Below, one piece after another: positions 38,286 through 46,233 of a DNA stretch of 64,000 bases. The DNA is taken from NCBI RefSeq assembly GCF_018070565.1, contig NZ_JAGPXL010000001.1:310001-374000 (forward strand). The letters are read 5' to 3'. The notes beneath the pieces were generated by a model that was given only the letters and a program-made list of their open reading frames with translations, was not told the DNA's origin and did not search any database. The stretch's first letter is position 1; every line of letters starts with the position of its first letter. The translations under genes were made by a program, and so were the position numbers. The stretch comes from Streptomyces sp. B93 (GTDB lineage Bacteria; Actinomycetota; Actinomycetes; Streptomycetales; Streptomycetaceae).

Positions 38286-40082
38286 TTGCGCGAGTTCAGC
38301 CTTCCGGCTTTGTACGAGGTCCCCGCGGACGGCAACCTGACCGACATCGTCCGCCGCAACGCCGCGCAGCACCCGGACGTCGCCGTGATCGCCCGCAAGG
38401 TGGACGGTGTCTGGCAGGACGTGACGTCCGTCGAGTTCCTCGCGGAGGTCCGCGCGGCGGCCAAGGGGCTCATCGCCTCCGGTGTGGAGCCCGGCGACCG
38501 GGTCGCCCTGATGTCCCGCACCCGTTACGAGTGGACGCTGCTCGACTTCGCGATCTGGAGCGCGGGCGCCATCACGGTGCCGGTGTACGAGACCAGCTCA
38601 CCGGAGCAGGTGCAGTGGATTCTCAGCGACTCCGGCGCGACCGCCTGCATCGTGGAGCAGGAGCACCACACGGCCGCCGTGGAGTCGGTGCGCGACCGGC
38701 TGCCCGAGCTGAAGCACCTGTGGCAGATCGACGGCGGCGGGGTGGCCGAGCTGAACCGCTCGGGGCAGGACGTCCCCGACGAGACCGTCGAGGAGCGCGG
38801 CTCGCGGGCGAAGGCCGACGACCCGGCGACGATCGTCTACACCTCCGGCACCACGGGCCGCCCCAAGGGCTGTGTGCTCACCCACCGCAACTTCTTCGCG
38901 GACTGCGGCAACGTCGTCGAGCGGCTGCGCCCGCTGTTCCGCACCGGCGAGTGCAGTGTGCTGCTCTTCCTGCCGCTCGCCCACGTCTTCGGCCGCATGG
39001 TGCAGATCGCCCCGATGATCGCGCCGATCAAGCTGGGCTGCGTCCCCGACATCAAGAACCTCACCGACGAGCTGGCGTCGTTCCGGCCGACGCTGATCCT
39101 GGGCGTGCCGCGGGTCTTCGAGAAGGTCTACAACTCGGCGCGGGCCAAGGCGCAGGCGGACGGCAAGGGCAAGATCTTCGACAAGGCGGCGGACACGGCG
39201 ATCGAGTACAGCCGTGCGCTGGACGCCCCCGGCGGCCCGTCCTTCGGCCTGAAGATCAAGCACAAGGTGTTCGACAAGCTGGTCTACAGCAAGCTGCGCG
39301 CGGTGCTCGGCGGCAAGGGCGAGTACGCCATCTCCGGCGGCGCCCCGCTCGGTGAGCGGCTCGGGCACTTCTTCCGCGGCATCGGCTTCACGGTCCTGGA
39401 GGGCTACGGCCTCACCGAGACCACCGCGCCGACCGCGTTCAACCCCTGGGACCGGCAGAAGATCGGCACGGTCGGCCAGCCGCTGCCCGGCTCGGTGGTG
39501 CGGATCGCCGACGACGGCGAGGTGCTGCTGCACGGCGAGCACATCTTCAAGGAGTACTGGAACAACCCGGCGGCCACCGCCGAGGCGCTGGCGGACGGCT
39601 GGTTCCACTCCGGTGACATCGGCACCCTCGACGAGGACGGCTATCTGCGGATCACCGGGCGCAAGAAGGAGATCCTGGTGACGGCGGGCGGCAAGAACGT
39701 CGCCCCGGCCGTGATCGAGGACCGCATCCGGGCGCACGCGCTGGTCGCGGAGTGCATGGTGGTGGGCGACGGGCGGCCGTTCGTGGGCGCGCTGATCACC
39801 ATCGACGAGGAGTTCCTGGGCCGCTGGGCGGCCGAGCACGGCAAGCCGGCCGGTTCCACGGCGGCGTCCCTGCGCGAGGACCCGGACCTGCTGGCGGCGG
39901 TCCAGTCGGCGGTCGACGACGGCAACGCGGCGGTGTCGAAGGCGGAGTCGGTGCGCAAGTTCCGCATCCTCCGGTCCCAGTTCACCGAGGACTCCGGCCA
40001 CCTCACGCCGTCGCTGAAGCTGAAGCGGAACGTGGTGGCGAAGGACTTCGCCGCCGACATCGAGGCGATCTACCAGAAGTGA
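38286..40082 (+). CDS. Long-chain fatty acid-CoA ligase (FadD15 type)
   Basis: 598 residues. The start is TTG at 38286, eight bases after AGGAG; the protein then begins MREFSLPALYEVPADG. AMP-binding signature VYTSGTTGRPKGCVL (about 182-196), A5 motif VLEGYGLTETTAPTAF (about 371-386), A7/A8 GDIGTLDEDGYLRITGRKKE (about 446-465), and the catalytic Lys region near the end (GHLTPSLKLKRNVV). It activates fatty acids to acyl-CoA. The gene order with the PimB'-like transferase matches Rv2187 (fadD15)-Rv2188c. It converges with the glycosyltransferase, with seven bases between stops. Confidence 0.93.
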   Translation: MREFSLPALYEVPADGNLTDIVRRNAAQHPDVAVIARKVDGVWQDVTSVEFLAEVRAAAKGLIASGVEPGDRVALMSRTRYEWTLLDFAIWSAGAITVPVYETSSPEQVQWILSDSGATACIVEQEHHTAAVESVRDRLPELKHLWQIDGGGVAELNRSGQDVPDETVEERGSRAKADDPATIVYTSGTTGRPKGCVLTHRNFFADCGNVVERLRPLFRTGECSVLLFLPLAHVFGRMVQIAPMIAPIKLGCVPDIKNLTDELASFRPTLILGVPRVFEKVYNSARAKAQADGKGKIFDKAADTAIEYSRALDAPGGPSFGLKIKHKVFDKLVYSKLRAVLGGKGEYAISGGAPLGERLGHFFRGIGFTVLEGYGLTETTAPTAFNPWDRQKIGTVGQPLPGSVVRIADDGEVLLHGEHIFKEYWNNPAATAEALADGWFHSGDIGTLDEDGYLRITGRKKEILVTAGGKNVAPAVIEDRIRAHALVAECMVVGDGRPFVGALITIDEEFLGRWAAEHGKPAGSTAASLREDPDLLAAVQSAVDDGNAAVSKAESVRKFRILRSQFTEDSGHLTPSLKLKRNVVAKDFAADIEAIYQK

Positions 40083-40089
40083 GCGGCTG

Positions 40090-41235
40090 TCACCGCAGCA
40101 GCTCCTCCAGCCGCTCGGCCAGCAGCTCCCACCGCCACCGCTCCTCGACCCACCGGCGCCCCCGCTCCCCCATCCGGCGGCGCAGCTCCGCGTCGCCGAG
40201 GAGGGTGGTGACCCGGTCGGCGGTGTCCTCCACGGAGGTGCCCCGCACCACGTAGCCGGTCTCCCCGTCGAGCACGGCGTCCGGGGCGCCGCCGGAGTCC
40301 CCGGCGACGACGGGCAGCCCGGTCGCGGACGCCTCCAGGTAGACGATGCCGAGCCCTTCGACGTCGAGGCCGCCGCGCCGGGTCCGGCAGGGCATGGCGA
40401 AGACGTCCCCGGCACCGAAGTGCGCGGGCAGTTCTGACCAGGGCAGGGCCCCGGTGAAGCGCACCGATTCGGCGACGCCGGTCTCCGCGGCCAGCCGCCG
40501 CAACTGCTTCTCGTAGGGCCCGCCGCCGACGATCAGCAGGACGGTGTCCGGCTGTACGGCGAGTATCCGGGGCATGGCGAGGATGAGGGTGTCCTGGCCC
40601 TTGCGCGGCACCAGCCGGGACACGCACACCACCACCGGCCGGTCGGTGAGGCCGAGCCGGGCGCGGACCCCGGCGCCGCCGGAGCCGGGGTGGAAGGTCT
40701 TCTCGTCGACGCCGGGCGGCAGTTGGACCATCCGTGCCGCCGCCTCGGGGGTGAGCGCGCCGGCGATCCGGGAGCGGGTGTACTCGCCGAGGTAGGTGAT
40801 CGTGTCGGTGGCCTCGCCGATCCGGCGCAACAGCTGCCGGGCGGCGGGCAGTTGCGCCCATCCGGCCTCGTGCCCGTGGGTGGTGGCCACCAGCCGCCCG
40901 GCACCGGCCCGGCGCAGCGCGGGCGCCATCAGCCCGAGCGGCGCCGCCGCCCCGAACCACACCGCCGTACAGCCGTGTTCCCGCAGCAGCCCGACGGCCC
41001 GCCGGGTGGCGGCGGGGGTCGGCAGCAGCATCGTCGTACGGTCGCGTACGACGGTGAAGGGCTGCTCGGCGTCGAAGGCGGCGGTGGCGTCGACGCCGTC
41101 GCGGGTGCGCTTCCAGGTGGAGGCGTAGACCACGATCCGCTCGGGGTCGAGGCGCAGCGCCATGTTGTGCAGAAACGCCTGGATACCGCCGGGCCGGGGC
41201 GGGAAGTCGTTGGTGACGATCAAGGTCTTGCGCAT
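40090..41235 (-). CDS. GT4 glycosyltransferase, PimB'-like
   Basis: 381 residues, ATG at 41235. GT-B fold: N-terminal acceptor domain begins TLIVTNDFPPRPGGIQAFLH (4-23), with the GG loop; the C-terminal donor domain has VVCVSRLVPRKGQDTLILAM (about 203-222), VGGGPYEKQL and the EX7E motif in DVEGLGIVYLEASATGLPVV (about 302-321). Closest known function is the mannosyltransferase PimB' (Rv2188c) for phosphatidylinositol mannosides, supported by gene order. In Streptomyces, PIMs are also made, so the role is plausible. A membrane GT87 gene lies divergently upstream. Confidence 0.88.
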   Translation of the reverse strand: MRKTLIVTNDFPPRPGGIQAFLHNMALRLDPERIVVYASTWKRTRDGVDATAAFDAEQPFTVVRDRTTMLLPTPAATRRAVGLLREHGCTAVWFGAAAPLGLMAPALRRAGAGRLVATTHGHEAGWAQLPAARQLLRRIGEATDTITYLGEYTRSRIAGALTPEAAARMVQLPPGVDEKTFHPGSGGAGVRARLGLTDRPVVVCVSRLVPRKGQDTLILAMPRILAVQPDTVLLIVGGGPYEKQLRRLAAETGVAESVRFTGALPWSELPAHFGAGDVFAMPCRTRRGGLDVEGLGIVYLEASATGLPVVAGDSGGAPDAVLDGETGYVVRGTSVEDTADRVTTLLGDAELRRRMGERGRRWVEERWRWELLAERLEELLR

Positions 41236-41320
41236 CGTCGCCGACCCTACCCAACGTAGACTCGACTGCCGGCACGGCCGTGCGGCACGCGGCGTACGGA
41301 CAGGACGGACAGGGGTTCAG

Positions 41321-42565
41321 GTGGAGGACACGGGCGTGCGGTGGCGGTCCGTCGTGGGGCTGTCCGCGGTGTGGGTGCCGACCCGGCTGCTGCTGCTCCT
41401 CCTCGTCTTCAAGGTGTTCGTCTTCCCCGGCCCGGACGTCACCGGCGATGTCTCGGTGATCTACCACGGCTGGTACGAGACCCTGCGCGGCGGAACCTTC
41501 CCGCTGGACGACGTCACCTGGCAGTACCCGCCGGCCGCCGCGCTCGCGATCCTCTCCCCCGCGCTGCTGCCCTTCCTCGGCTACGCGGAGGCCTTCTTCG
41601 TCCTCGCGCTCCTCGCCGACCTCGCCGTGCTGGCGATGCTGGTGTTCACCGGCGCCCGGCCCGGCAGGTCGCTGCGGGGCGCCTGGGTGTGGGTGGCGGG
41701 GGTGCCGCTGCTCGGGCCGACGGTGTACGCGCGCTACGACCTGATGGTGACCGCGGTGGCGGTGGCCGCGCTGCTCGCGGGCGCCCGCAGGCCCCGGGTG
41801 CTGGGGGCGCTGGCGGCCTTCGGGGCGATGCTGAAGGTGTGGCCCGCGATGCTGCTGGTGGGCGTGGTGCGACGGCGGGCGTGGGTCGCGGCGGCGGTGA
41901 CGGCGGCGGTGCTGGCGGCGGCGTTCGCGCTGGCCATGCCGGGCGCGCTCGCGTTCCTCACCTTCCAGCGGGACCGGGGCACCGAGGTGGAGTCGCTGGG
42001 AGCGCTGGTCTTCCACGTGGCCCGGCAGTTCGGCTGGGAGGGCGAGGTCCGGCTCAACTACGGCTCGGTGGAGTTCCTGGGCCCGCATGTGAGCACCGTC
42101 AGCACGGCCGCGCTGACGCTGACGGGGATGGCGTTCGGCTGGCTGCTGGTGTGGCGGATGCTGGCGGTGCGGTTCTTGCCGCACACGGCGGCGGACGCGG
42201 CGTTCGTGGCGGTACTGCTGTTCACGGTGACCAGCCGGGTGATCAGCCCCCAGTACCTGGTGTGGCTGGTCGGCCTGGCGGCGGTCTGCCTCGGCTTCCG
42301 GGCGGGCACGATGCACCGACCGGCCGTCCTGGTGCTGCTCGCGTGCCTGGTGACGACGCTGGAGTTCCCGCTGTGGTTCGCCCATGTGGTCGCCAGCGAC
42401 GGCCTCGGGGTCACCCTGCTGTTCGTCCGCAACGGCTTGCTGGTCCTGGCCACCGTCCTCGCGGCCCGGCAGCTGTGGCGGTCGACGGCCCGGCCCGATG
42501 TCGTGGAGCCGGTGCGGCCGGTCACCCGAAGCGAACCCGCAGATACTCCCGCCACCGCTCGGTGA
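41321..42565 (+). CDS. GT87-family (DUF2029) membrane glycosyltransferase
   Basis: 414 residues from GTG 41321; GTG 41336 has a better GGAGG at eight bases and is a real alternative. About eleven membrane helices cover the protein. The first extracytoplasmic loop has the catalytic-type acid region (PGPDVTGDVSVIYHGWYETL) and WQYPPAAALAILSPALLPFL as in polyprenyl-phosphate-mannose dependent mannosyltransferases (Rv2181-type). It diverges from the PimB'-like gene by 85 bases, so both may act on a lipid-linked mannan. The C-terminal 44 bases overlap the convergent lipoprotein gene. Confidence 0.85.
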   Translation: MEDTGVRWRSVVGLSAVWVPTRLLLLLLVFKVFVFPGPDVTGDVSVIYHGWYETLRGGTFPLDDVTWQYPPAAALAILSPALLPFLGYAEAFFVLALLADLAVLAMLVFTGARPGRSLRGAWVWVAGVPLLGPTVYARYDLMVTAVAVAALLAGARRPRVLGALAAFGAMLKVWPAMLLVGVVRRRAWVAAAVTAAVLAAAFALAMPGALAFLTFQRDRGTEVESLGALVFHVARQFGWEGEVRLNYGSVEFLGPHVSTVSTAALTLTGMAFGWLLVWRMLAVRFLPHTAADAAFVAVLLFTVTSRVISPQYLVWLVGLAAVCLGFRAGTMHRPAVLVLLACLVTTLEFPLWFAHVVASDGLGVTLLFVRNGLLVLATVLAARQLWRSTARPDVVEPVRPVTRSEPADTPATAR

Positions 42566-43727
42566 ACTCCTCCGTCGTGACGCCCAGCACCTGCCCCAGC
42601 GCGCCCTCCACGGCCCCGGCCCGCTGCTCGTGCGCGCCCACGGCCCGGTAGAACGCGCCCAGCCGGTCCGCGCCCCACTCCTCGGCGATCAGCTCACAGG
42701 CCATCCAGCCGCCCTCGTAGGCCTGCGCCAGGGCGGCCGCGTCGCCGGTGAAGGAGAAGTCCCCGTCGGTGGGCAGCCGGTCCGGCGTCCGGCCGCCCGT
42801 GACCGCGCGGGCCAGCTCGGGCGCGGCCTCCTCGGGGCTCCGTCCGGTGCCCAGGTAACCGGCCCAGTCGGCGTAGCCCTCGGACAGCCACAGCGGGGTG
42901 GCGGCGTTGGTGTGGGCGCGGGTGGCGACATGGGTGGTCTCGTGGGTGAGGACGACCTGGCGGCCGATGTCGCCGAGGACGCCGTACGCCTCCGGGTTGA
43001 CGATGATCCGGTCGGCCGCCGCGCGGGCCGGGGCACCGATCTCGCCGGTGGTGACCGCGGCGATCCCCCGGTAGGCGGAGGCGGGTGAGCCGAGCAGGCC
43101 CGCCATGTCCTCCAGCGACTCCGGTACGACGACCACGACCCGCCCGCTCCACTCCCTGCCCCAGGCCCGGGTCACCGCCGGGACGGCGCGGTCCGCGAGG
43201 GTGGCGTAGCCGCGCAGTTCCCCCTCCGGCCGTCCGACGCCGAGGACGAGGCTGCGCTCGCCGCGCACGACCCGGACCGTGCCCTGGTCCCAGGGCTGCT
43301 GCGCTGATCCCGGCGCGGGCCGGTCGGAGACGACGTCCCACTGCCCGTCGGTGTCCCGGGCCAGCCCCAGCACCCGGGAGGCGCGGACCGGGGCGGTGTC
43401 GTAGCCGTCGAGGCGGTAGCGCAGCCCGGCGTCGGCGGTGGCGCTGTCGCCGCTGAGCCGCAGCCCGGTCAGCTCGTACGACCAGGCCGCGAGGGGCACC
43501 GCCCGCAGATCGCCGAACCCGGCCGTGGAGCCCGTCGCCCGGTAGGCCGCCAGGTCGCGGTCGAGGACGGCGGCGGCCCGCCGGTCCAGCAGCCGCTGGA
43601 CGTCCGCCTCGGCGCGGTCGGCCCCGGCCCGTCCCCCGCACGCCACCAGGGAGACGAGCAGCAGACAGACCGCCAGCACCGCGGATATCGGCGCCCCCGC
43701 TGTCGGCGCCCGCCCATGACCTGCCAT
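42522..43727 (-). CDS. Secreted lipoprotein with gluzincin-type metallopeptidase motif
   Basis: 401 residues, start at 43727. Signal peptide with lipobox VSLVACGG (Cys about 30). An NTF2-like N-terminal half (ADVQRLLDRRAAAVLDRDLA; AYRATGSTAGFGDLRAVPLA) precedes a peptidase-MA-like half with zinc motif VVLTHETTHVAT (HExxH, about 262) and third ligand Glu in LSEGYADWAGYLG 20 residues later. Such proteins are exported and attached to the membrane; the substrate is unknown. The 3' end overlaps the convergent GT87 gene by 44 bases. It is 40 bases downstream of the NlpC/P60 gene on the same strand. Confidence 0.85.
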   Translation of the reverse strand: MAGHGRAPTAGAPISAVLAVCLLLVSLVACGGRAGADRAEADVQRLLDRRAAAVLDRDLAAYRATGSTAGFGDLRAVPLAAWSYELTGLRLSGDSATADAGLRYRLDGYDTAPVRASRVLGLARDTDGQWDVVSDRPAPGSAQQPWDQGTVRVVRGERSLVLGVGRPEGELRGYATLADRAVPAVTRAWGREWSGRVVVVVPESLEDMAGLLGSPASAYRGIAAVTTGEIGAPARAAADRIIVNPEAYGVLGDIGRQVVLTHETTHVATRAHTNAATPLWLSEGYADWAGYLGTGRSPEEAAPELARAVTGGRTPDRLPTDGDFSFTGDAAALAQAYEGGWMACELIAEEWGADRLGAFYRAVGAHEQRAGAVEGALGQVLGVTTEEFTERWREYLRVRFG

Positions 43728-43767
43728 CCGTCCGATCGTACGGCTGTCCGGGCGGGCCGCCAGACCC

Positions 43768-44781
43768 TCAGACCCGGGTGACGGTCGCGCCCGGGATCAT
43801 CCCGACCGGGTCGTAGCGCACCGGAGCGCCGGGGTAGGGGGCGTGGATCACCTGGCCGTTGCCCATGTACATGGCGACATGGCTGGCGTCGGAGCGGTAG
43901 GTCACGAGATCGCCGGGCCGCGCCTGGGAGAGCGGCACCTGCCGCCCCGCGAACCGCTGCCCCTGGGAGGTGCGCGGCAGGGCGACCCCGGCCTGTGCGT
44001 ACGACCAGTGCATCAGGCCCGAGCAGTCGAAGCCGCCGGGGCCCGCGGCGCCCCACACGTACGGCTTGCCCAGCGCGGACCGGGCGGCGGCGACCGCGGC
44101 GGCCGCGCGGCCCGAGGCGGGCTCGGCGGCGCCCAGGTCGGGCAGGTCGGCGCGGCCGGAGCGGGAGGTGCGGTCGTAGGCGGCGCGATCGGCGTCCGGG
44201 AGGGAGTTGAGCAGGCTGCGGGCCTTGGCGAGCTTCTGCTCGACGGTGCGCTTGTGGGCGGCGACGGCCTTGCGGCTCTTCTCCAGCTCGCCCAGGTCCC
44301 GGGTGGCCTCGGCGCGCTCCTGGGCGAGTTCGCGCATGGCCTCCTGGAGGTCGGCCAGCTTGTCCGCGTGGTGCAGGCTGATCCGGTCCAGGACGGACGC
44401 CTTGTCGAGGTAGTCGGCCGGGTCGTCGGAGAACAGCAGCGCCACGGAGGGGTCGAGGCCGCCGGAGCGGTACTGGGCGCCCGCGAGCGAACCGAGCGCC
44501 TCCCGCAGGGAGTTGATGCGCTCCTGCTGGCGGGCGACGCGGTCCTGGGCGGCGCCGACCTGCTCGCGCAGCGCGTCGGTGCGCTCGGCGGCCTTGTTGT
44601 AGGCCTCGGTGGCCTTCTCGGCCTGCGCGTAGAGGCGGTCGACCTCGGCGCGGGTGTCGTCGTGCGGCGCGGCCAGCGCCGGGAGGGCGCCGAGGGCGGC
44701 CGCTGCGGCCGACAGGACGGAGACCGCGACGGCGGCGCCCCGGTCGAAACCGGACGCTGCCTGGCGGCGATGGGACCCCAC
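43768..44781 (-). CDS. NlpC/P60 (C40) peptidoglycan hydrolase, copy 2
   Basis: 337 residues. GTG 44781 has AAGGAG upstream; longer frames run through a terminator hairpin. An N-terminal signal sequence (FDRGAAVAVSVLSAAAAALG) is followed by a long coiled coil (about 45-200, with LREQVGAAQDRVARQQERIN), then the NlpC/P60 domain: Cys in GGFDCSGLMHWSYAQAG (about 248), His in DASHVAMYMGN (about 302), and a third polar residue VIHAPYPGAP. It cleaves D-Glu-mDAP bonds in wall peptides. Paralogue of the next upstream gene; RipA/Rv2190c-like, which suggests a part in cell separation or germination. Confidence 0.92.
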   Translation of the reverse strand: MGSHRRQAASGFDRGAAVAVSVLSAAAAALGALPALAAPHDDTRAEVDRLYAQAEKATEAYNKAAERTDALREQVGAAQDRVARQQERINSLREALGSLAGAQYRSGGLDPSVALLFSDDPADYLDKASVLDRISLHHADKLADLQEAMRELAQERAEATRDLGELEKSRKAVAAHKRTVEQKLAKARSLLNSLPDADRAAYDRTSRSGRADLPDLGAAEPASGRAAAAVAAARSALGKPYVWGAAGPGGFDCSGLMHWSYAQAGVALPRTSQGQRFAGRQVPLSQARPGDLVTYRSDASHVAMYMGNGQVIHAPYPGAPVRYDPVGMIPGATVTRV

Positions 44782-44825
44782 GGGAAGCCGTGCTCCTTCC
44801 GCTGGCGGACAGGGAAACGCGGCAG

Positions 44826-44855
44826 ACAGTAACCCCGTGGCGGGGCCCCGGCCAA
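44826..44855 (-). promoter_or_regulatory. Probable promoter of the second NlpC/P60 gene
   Basis: On the minus strand TTGGCC (44855-44850) and TACTGT (44831-44826) are 18 bases apart, 45 bases before the start codon, downstream of the terminator at 44880-44915. Confidence 0.5.
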
Positions 44856-44879
44856 AGACCTCGGCGGGCACGCACAGTG

Positions 44880-44915
44880 ACGCCCCGCCGCTGACGCAGG
44901 TCACCGGCGGGGCGT
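44880..44915 (-). terminator. Terminator between the two NlpC/P60 genes
   Basis: 11-bp perfect stem, ACGCCCCGCCG (44880-44890) with CGGCGGGGCGT (44905-44915), 14-nt loop. It shows that the two paralogues are separately transcribed. Confidence 0.8.
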
Positions 44916-44980
44916 GGGGTCATCCGGGGTTCCGTGGATTCGCCCGATCGGGCGGCACGGTGTCCGGCTCCCGGGGGTGC

Positions 44981-46012
44981 TCAGATACGGACGCCGAACT
45001 GGAACGGCATGTTGTTGATCGACTCGTAGCGCACGACGGTGCCGGTGCGGGGGGCGTGCAGGATCTGGCCGTTGCCCGCGTAGAAGCCGACGTGGTGCAG
45101 GTCTCCGTAGAAGATGACCAGGTCGCCGACCTGGAGGTCGCTCTGCGAGTAGATCCGGGTGCCCGCGTTGGCCTGCGCCTGGGAGGTGCGCGGGATGGCG
45201 ATGCCGGCCTGGGCGAAGGCCCAGGAGGTGAGGCCGGAGCAGTCGAAGGAGGACGGGCCGGTGGCGCCGTAGACGTACGGGGAGCCGATGACGCTCTGCG
45301 CGGCGGCGTAGGCCGACGAGGCGCGGCCGGTGGCAGGGGCGGTGGAGCCGAGGACGGCGCGCTCGCTGGCCCGGGTGGCCCGTGCCTCCTCCTCCGCGAG
45401 GGCGGCCTTCTCCGCGGCGGTGAGCGTGTTGAGCAGCTTCTGCGCCTCGGCGAGCTTGGCCTGCACCTCGGACTTCTTCTTGCCCAGCTCGGTGCGGGTG
45501 GAGGAGAGGTCCTTGAGCTTGTCGGACGCCTCGGACCGCTGCTGGGCCAGTTCGCGCTGCTTGACCTGGATCTTCTTCAGCGCCTCGACCTGCTGGCCGC
45601 TCAACTGGTCGAGCGTTGAGGCCTTGTCGAGGTAGTCGTCCGGGTCGGCGGAGAGGAACAGCTGCACGGAGGGGTCGATGCCGCCGCTGCGGTACTGGGC
45701 GCTGGCCATCGAACCGAGGCCGTCGCGCAGCTCGTTCAGGTCTTCCTGACCGCGGGCGACGTTGTCCTGGATGGTGGAGATCTCCTTCTGGAGCTTCTCC
45801 TGCTTCTCCTTGGCGCCGTTGTACTTCTCGGTGGCGTGCTCGGCCTCTTCGTAGAGCTTGTCGACCTTGGCCTTGACCTCGTCCTTGCTCGGCTTCTCGC
45901 TGGGGGCAGCGTTGGCCGCCTGCGAGCTGAGGGCGACGGCCGCGGCCGCTGCCGTGGTGAGCACGGTCACGCGAGTGCGGCTCGGCTGCTTGGGTCGACG
46001 GTGGGACGCCAC
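44981..46012 (-). CDS. NlpC/P60 (C40) peptidoglycan hydrolase, copy 1
   Basis: 343 residues, GTG 46012 with AAGGAG upstream. Signal peptide cleaved after QAANA (about 35). Coiled coil about 45-200 (TEKYNGAKEKQEKLQKEIST) includes AQYRSGGIDPSVQLFLSADP, shared almost word for word with the paralogue. Catalytic domain about 230-343: Cys in SSFDCSGLTSWAFAQAG, His in YGDLHHVGFYAGN, ILHAPRTGTVV. The coiled coil probably controls access to the active site or docks to other wall proteins. It has its own promoter upstream and is followed by a hairpin. Confidence 0.93.
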   Translation of the reverse strand: MASHRRPKQPSRTRVTVLTTAAAAAVALSSQAANAAPSEKPSKDEVKAKVDKLYEEAEHATEKYNGAKEKQEKLQKEISTIQDNVARGQEDLNELRDGLGSMASAQYRSGGIDPSVQLFLSADPDDYLDKASTLDQLSGQQVEALKKIQVKQRELAQQRSEASDKLKDLSSTRTELGKKKSEVQAKLAEAQKLLNTLTAAEKAALAEEEARATRASERAVLGSTAPATGRASSAYAAAQSVIGSPYVYGATGPSSFDCSGLTSWAFAQAGIAIPRTSQAQANAGTRIYSQSDLQVGDLVIFYGDLHHVGFYAGNGQILHAPRTGTVVRYESINNMPFQFGVRI

Positions 46013-46065
46013 GGAAGGCGAACTCCTTCTTGTGAGTTACTGCCCGCTCGGAGGTTCGAGCCCAG

Positions 46066-46095
46066 ACCCTAGTGACCCAGTTGTGATCAGTTCAA
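46066..46095 (-). promoter_or_regulatory. Housekeeping-type promoter of the first NlpC/P60 gene
   Basis: Minus-strand TTGAAC (46095-46090), an 18-base spacer, and TAGGGT (46071-46066), about 54 bases before the start codon. It fits the Streptomyces HrdB pattern and sits in the most AT-rich gap of the window. Confidence 0.65.
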
Positions 46096-46150
46096 ATCCT
46101 CAGCTGAAAAATCTCACCTCAGCCTTCATTCTTTACACATGAATCACGCG

Positions 46151-46170
46151 GTGTGAGGCACTCCTGACAC
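46151..46170. promoter_or_regulatory. Imperfect inverted repeat upstream of the first NlpC/P60 gene
   Basis: GTGTgAGG-CACT-CCTgACAC, 7 of 8 pairs, in the 221-bp gap between the NYN and NlpC genes. It may be an operator; nothing else supports this. Confidence 0.3.
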
Positions 46171-46233
46171 ACTGCTGCACTGCAACCACGTCAATTCCGG
46201 CATGCTGCCCAGAAGTTGCGATTGGGGTGTAGG

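Noticed and set aside
37193..38521. Extension of the metallophosphoesterase to 442 residues
   Set aside because: The added N-terminus is the antisense of the fadD promoter and fadD start; the conserved protein begins at 37990.
44782..46233. Possible c-di-AMP (ydaO) riboswitches before the NlpC/P60 genes
   Set aside because: Such leaders precede many actinobacterial wall hydrolase genes, but neither upstream region shows the conserved ydaO blocks; short promoter and leader sequences fit better.
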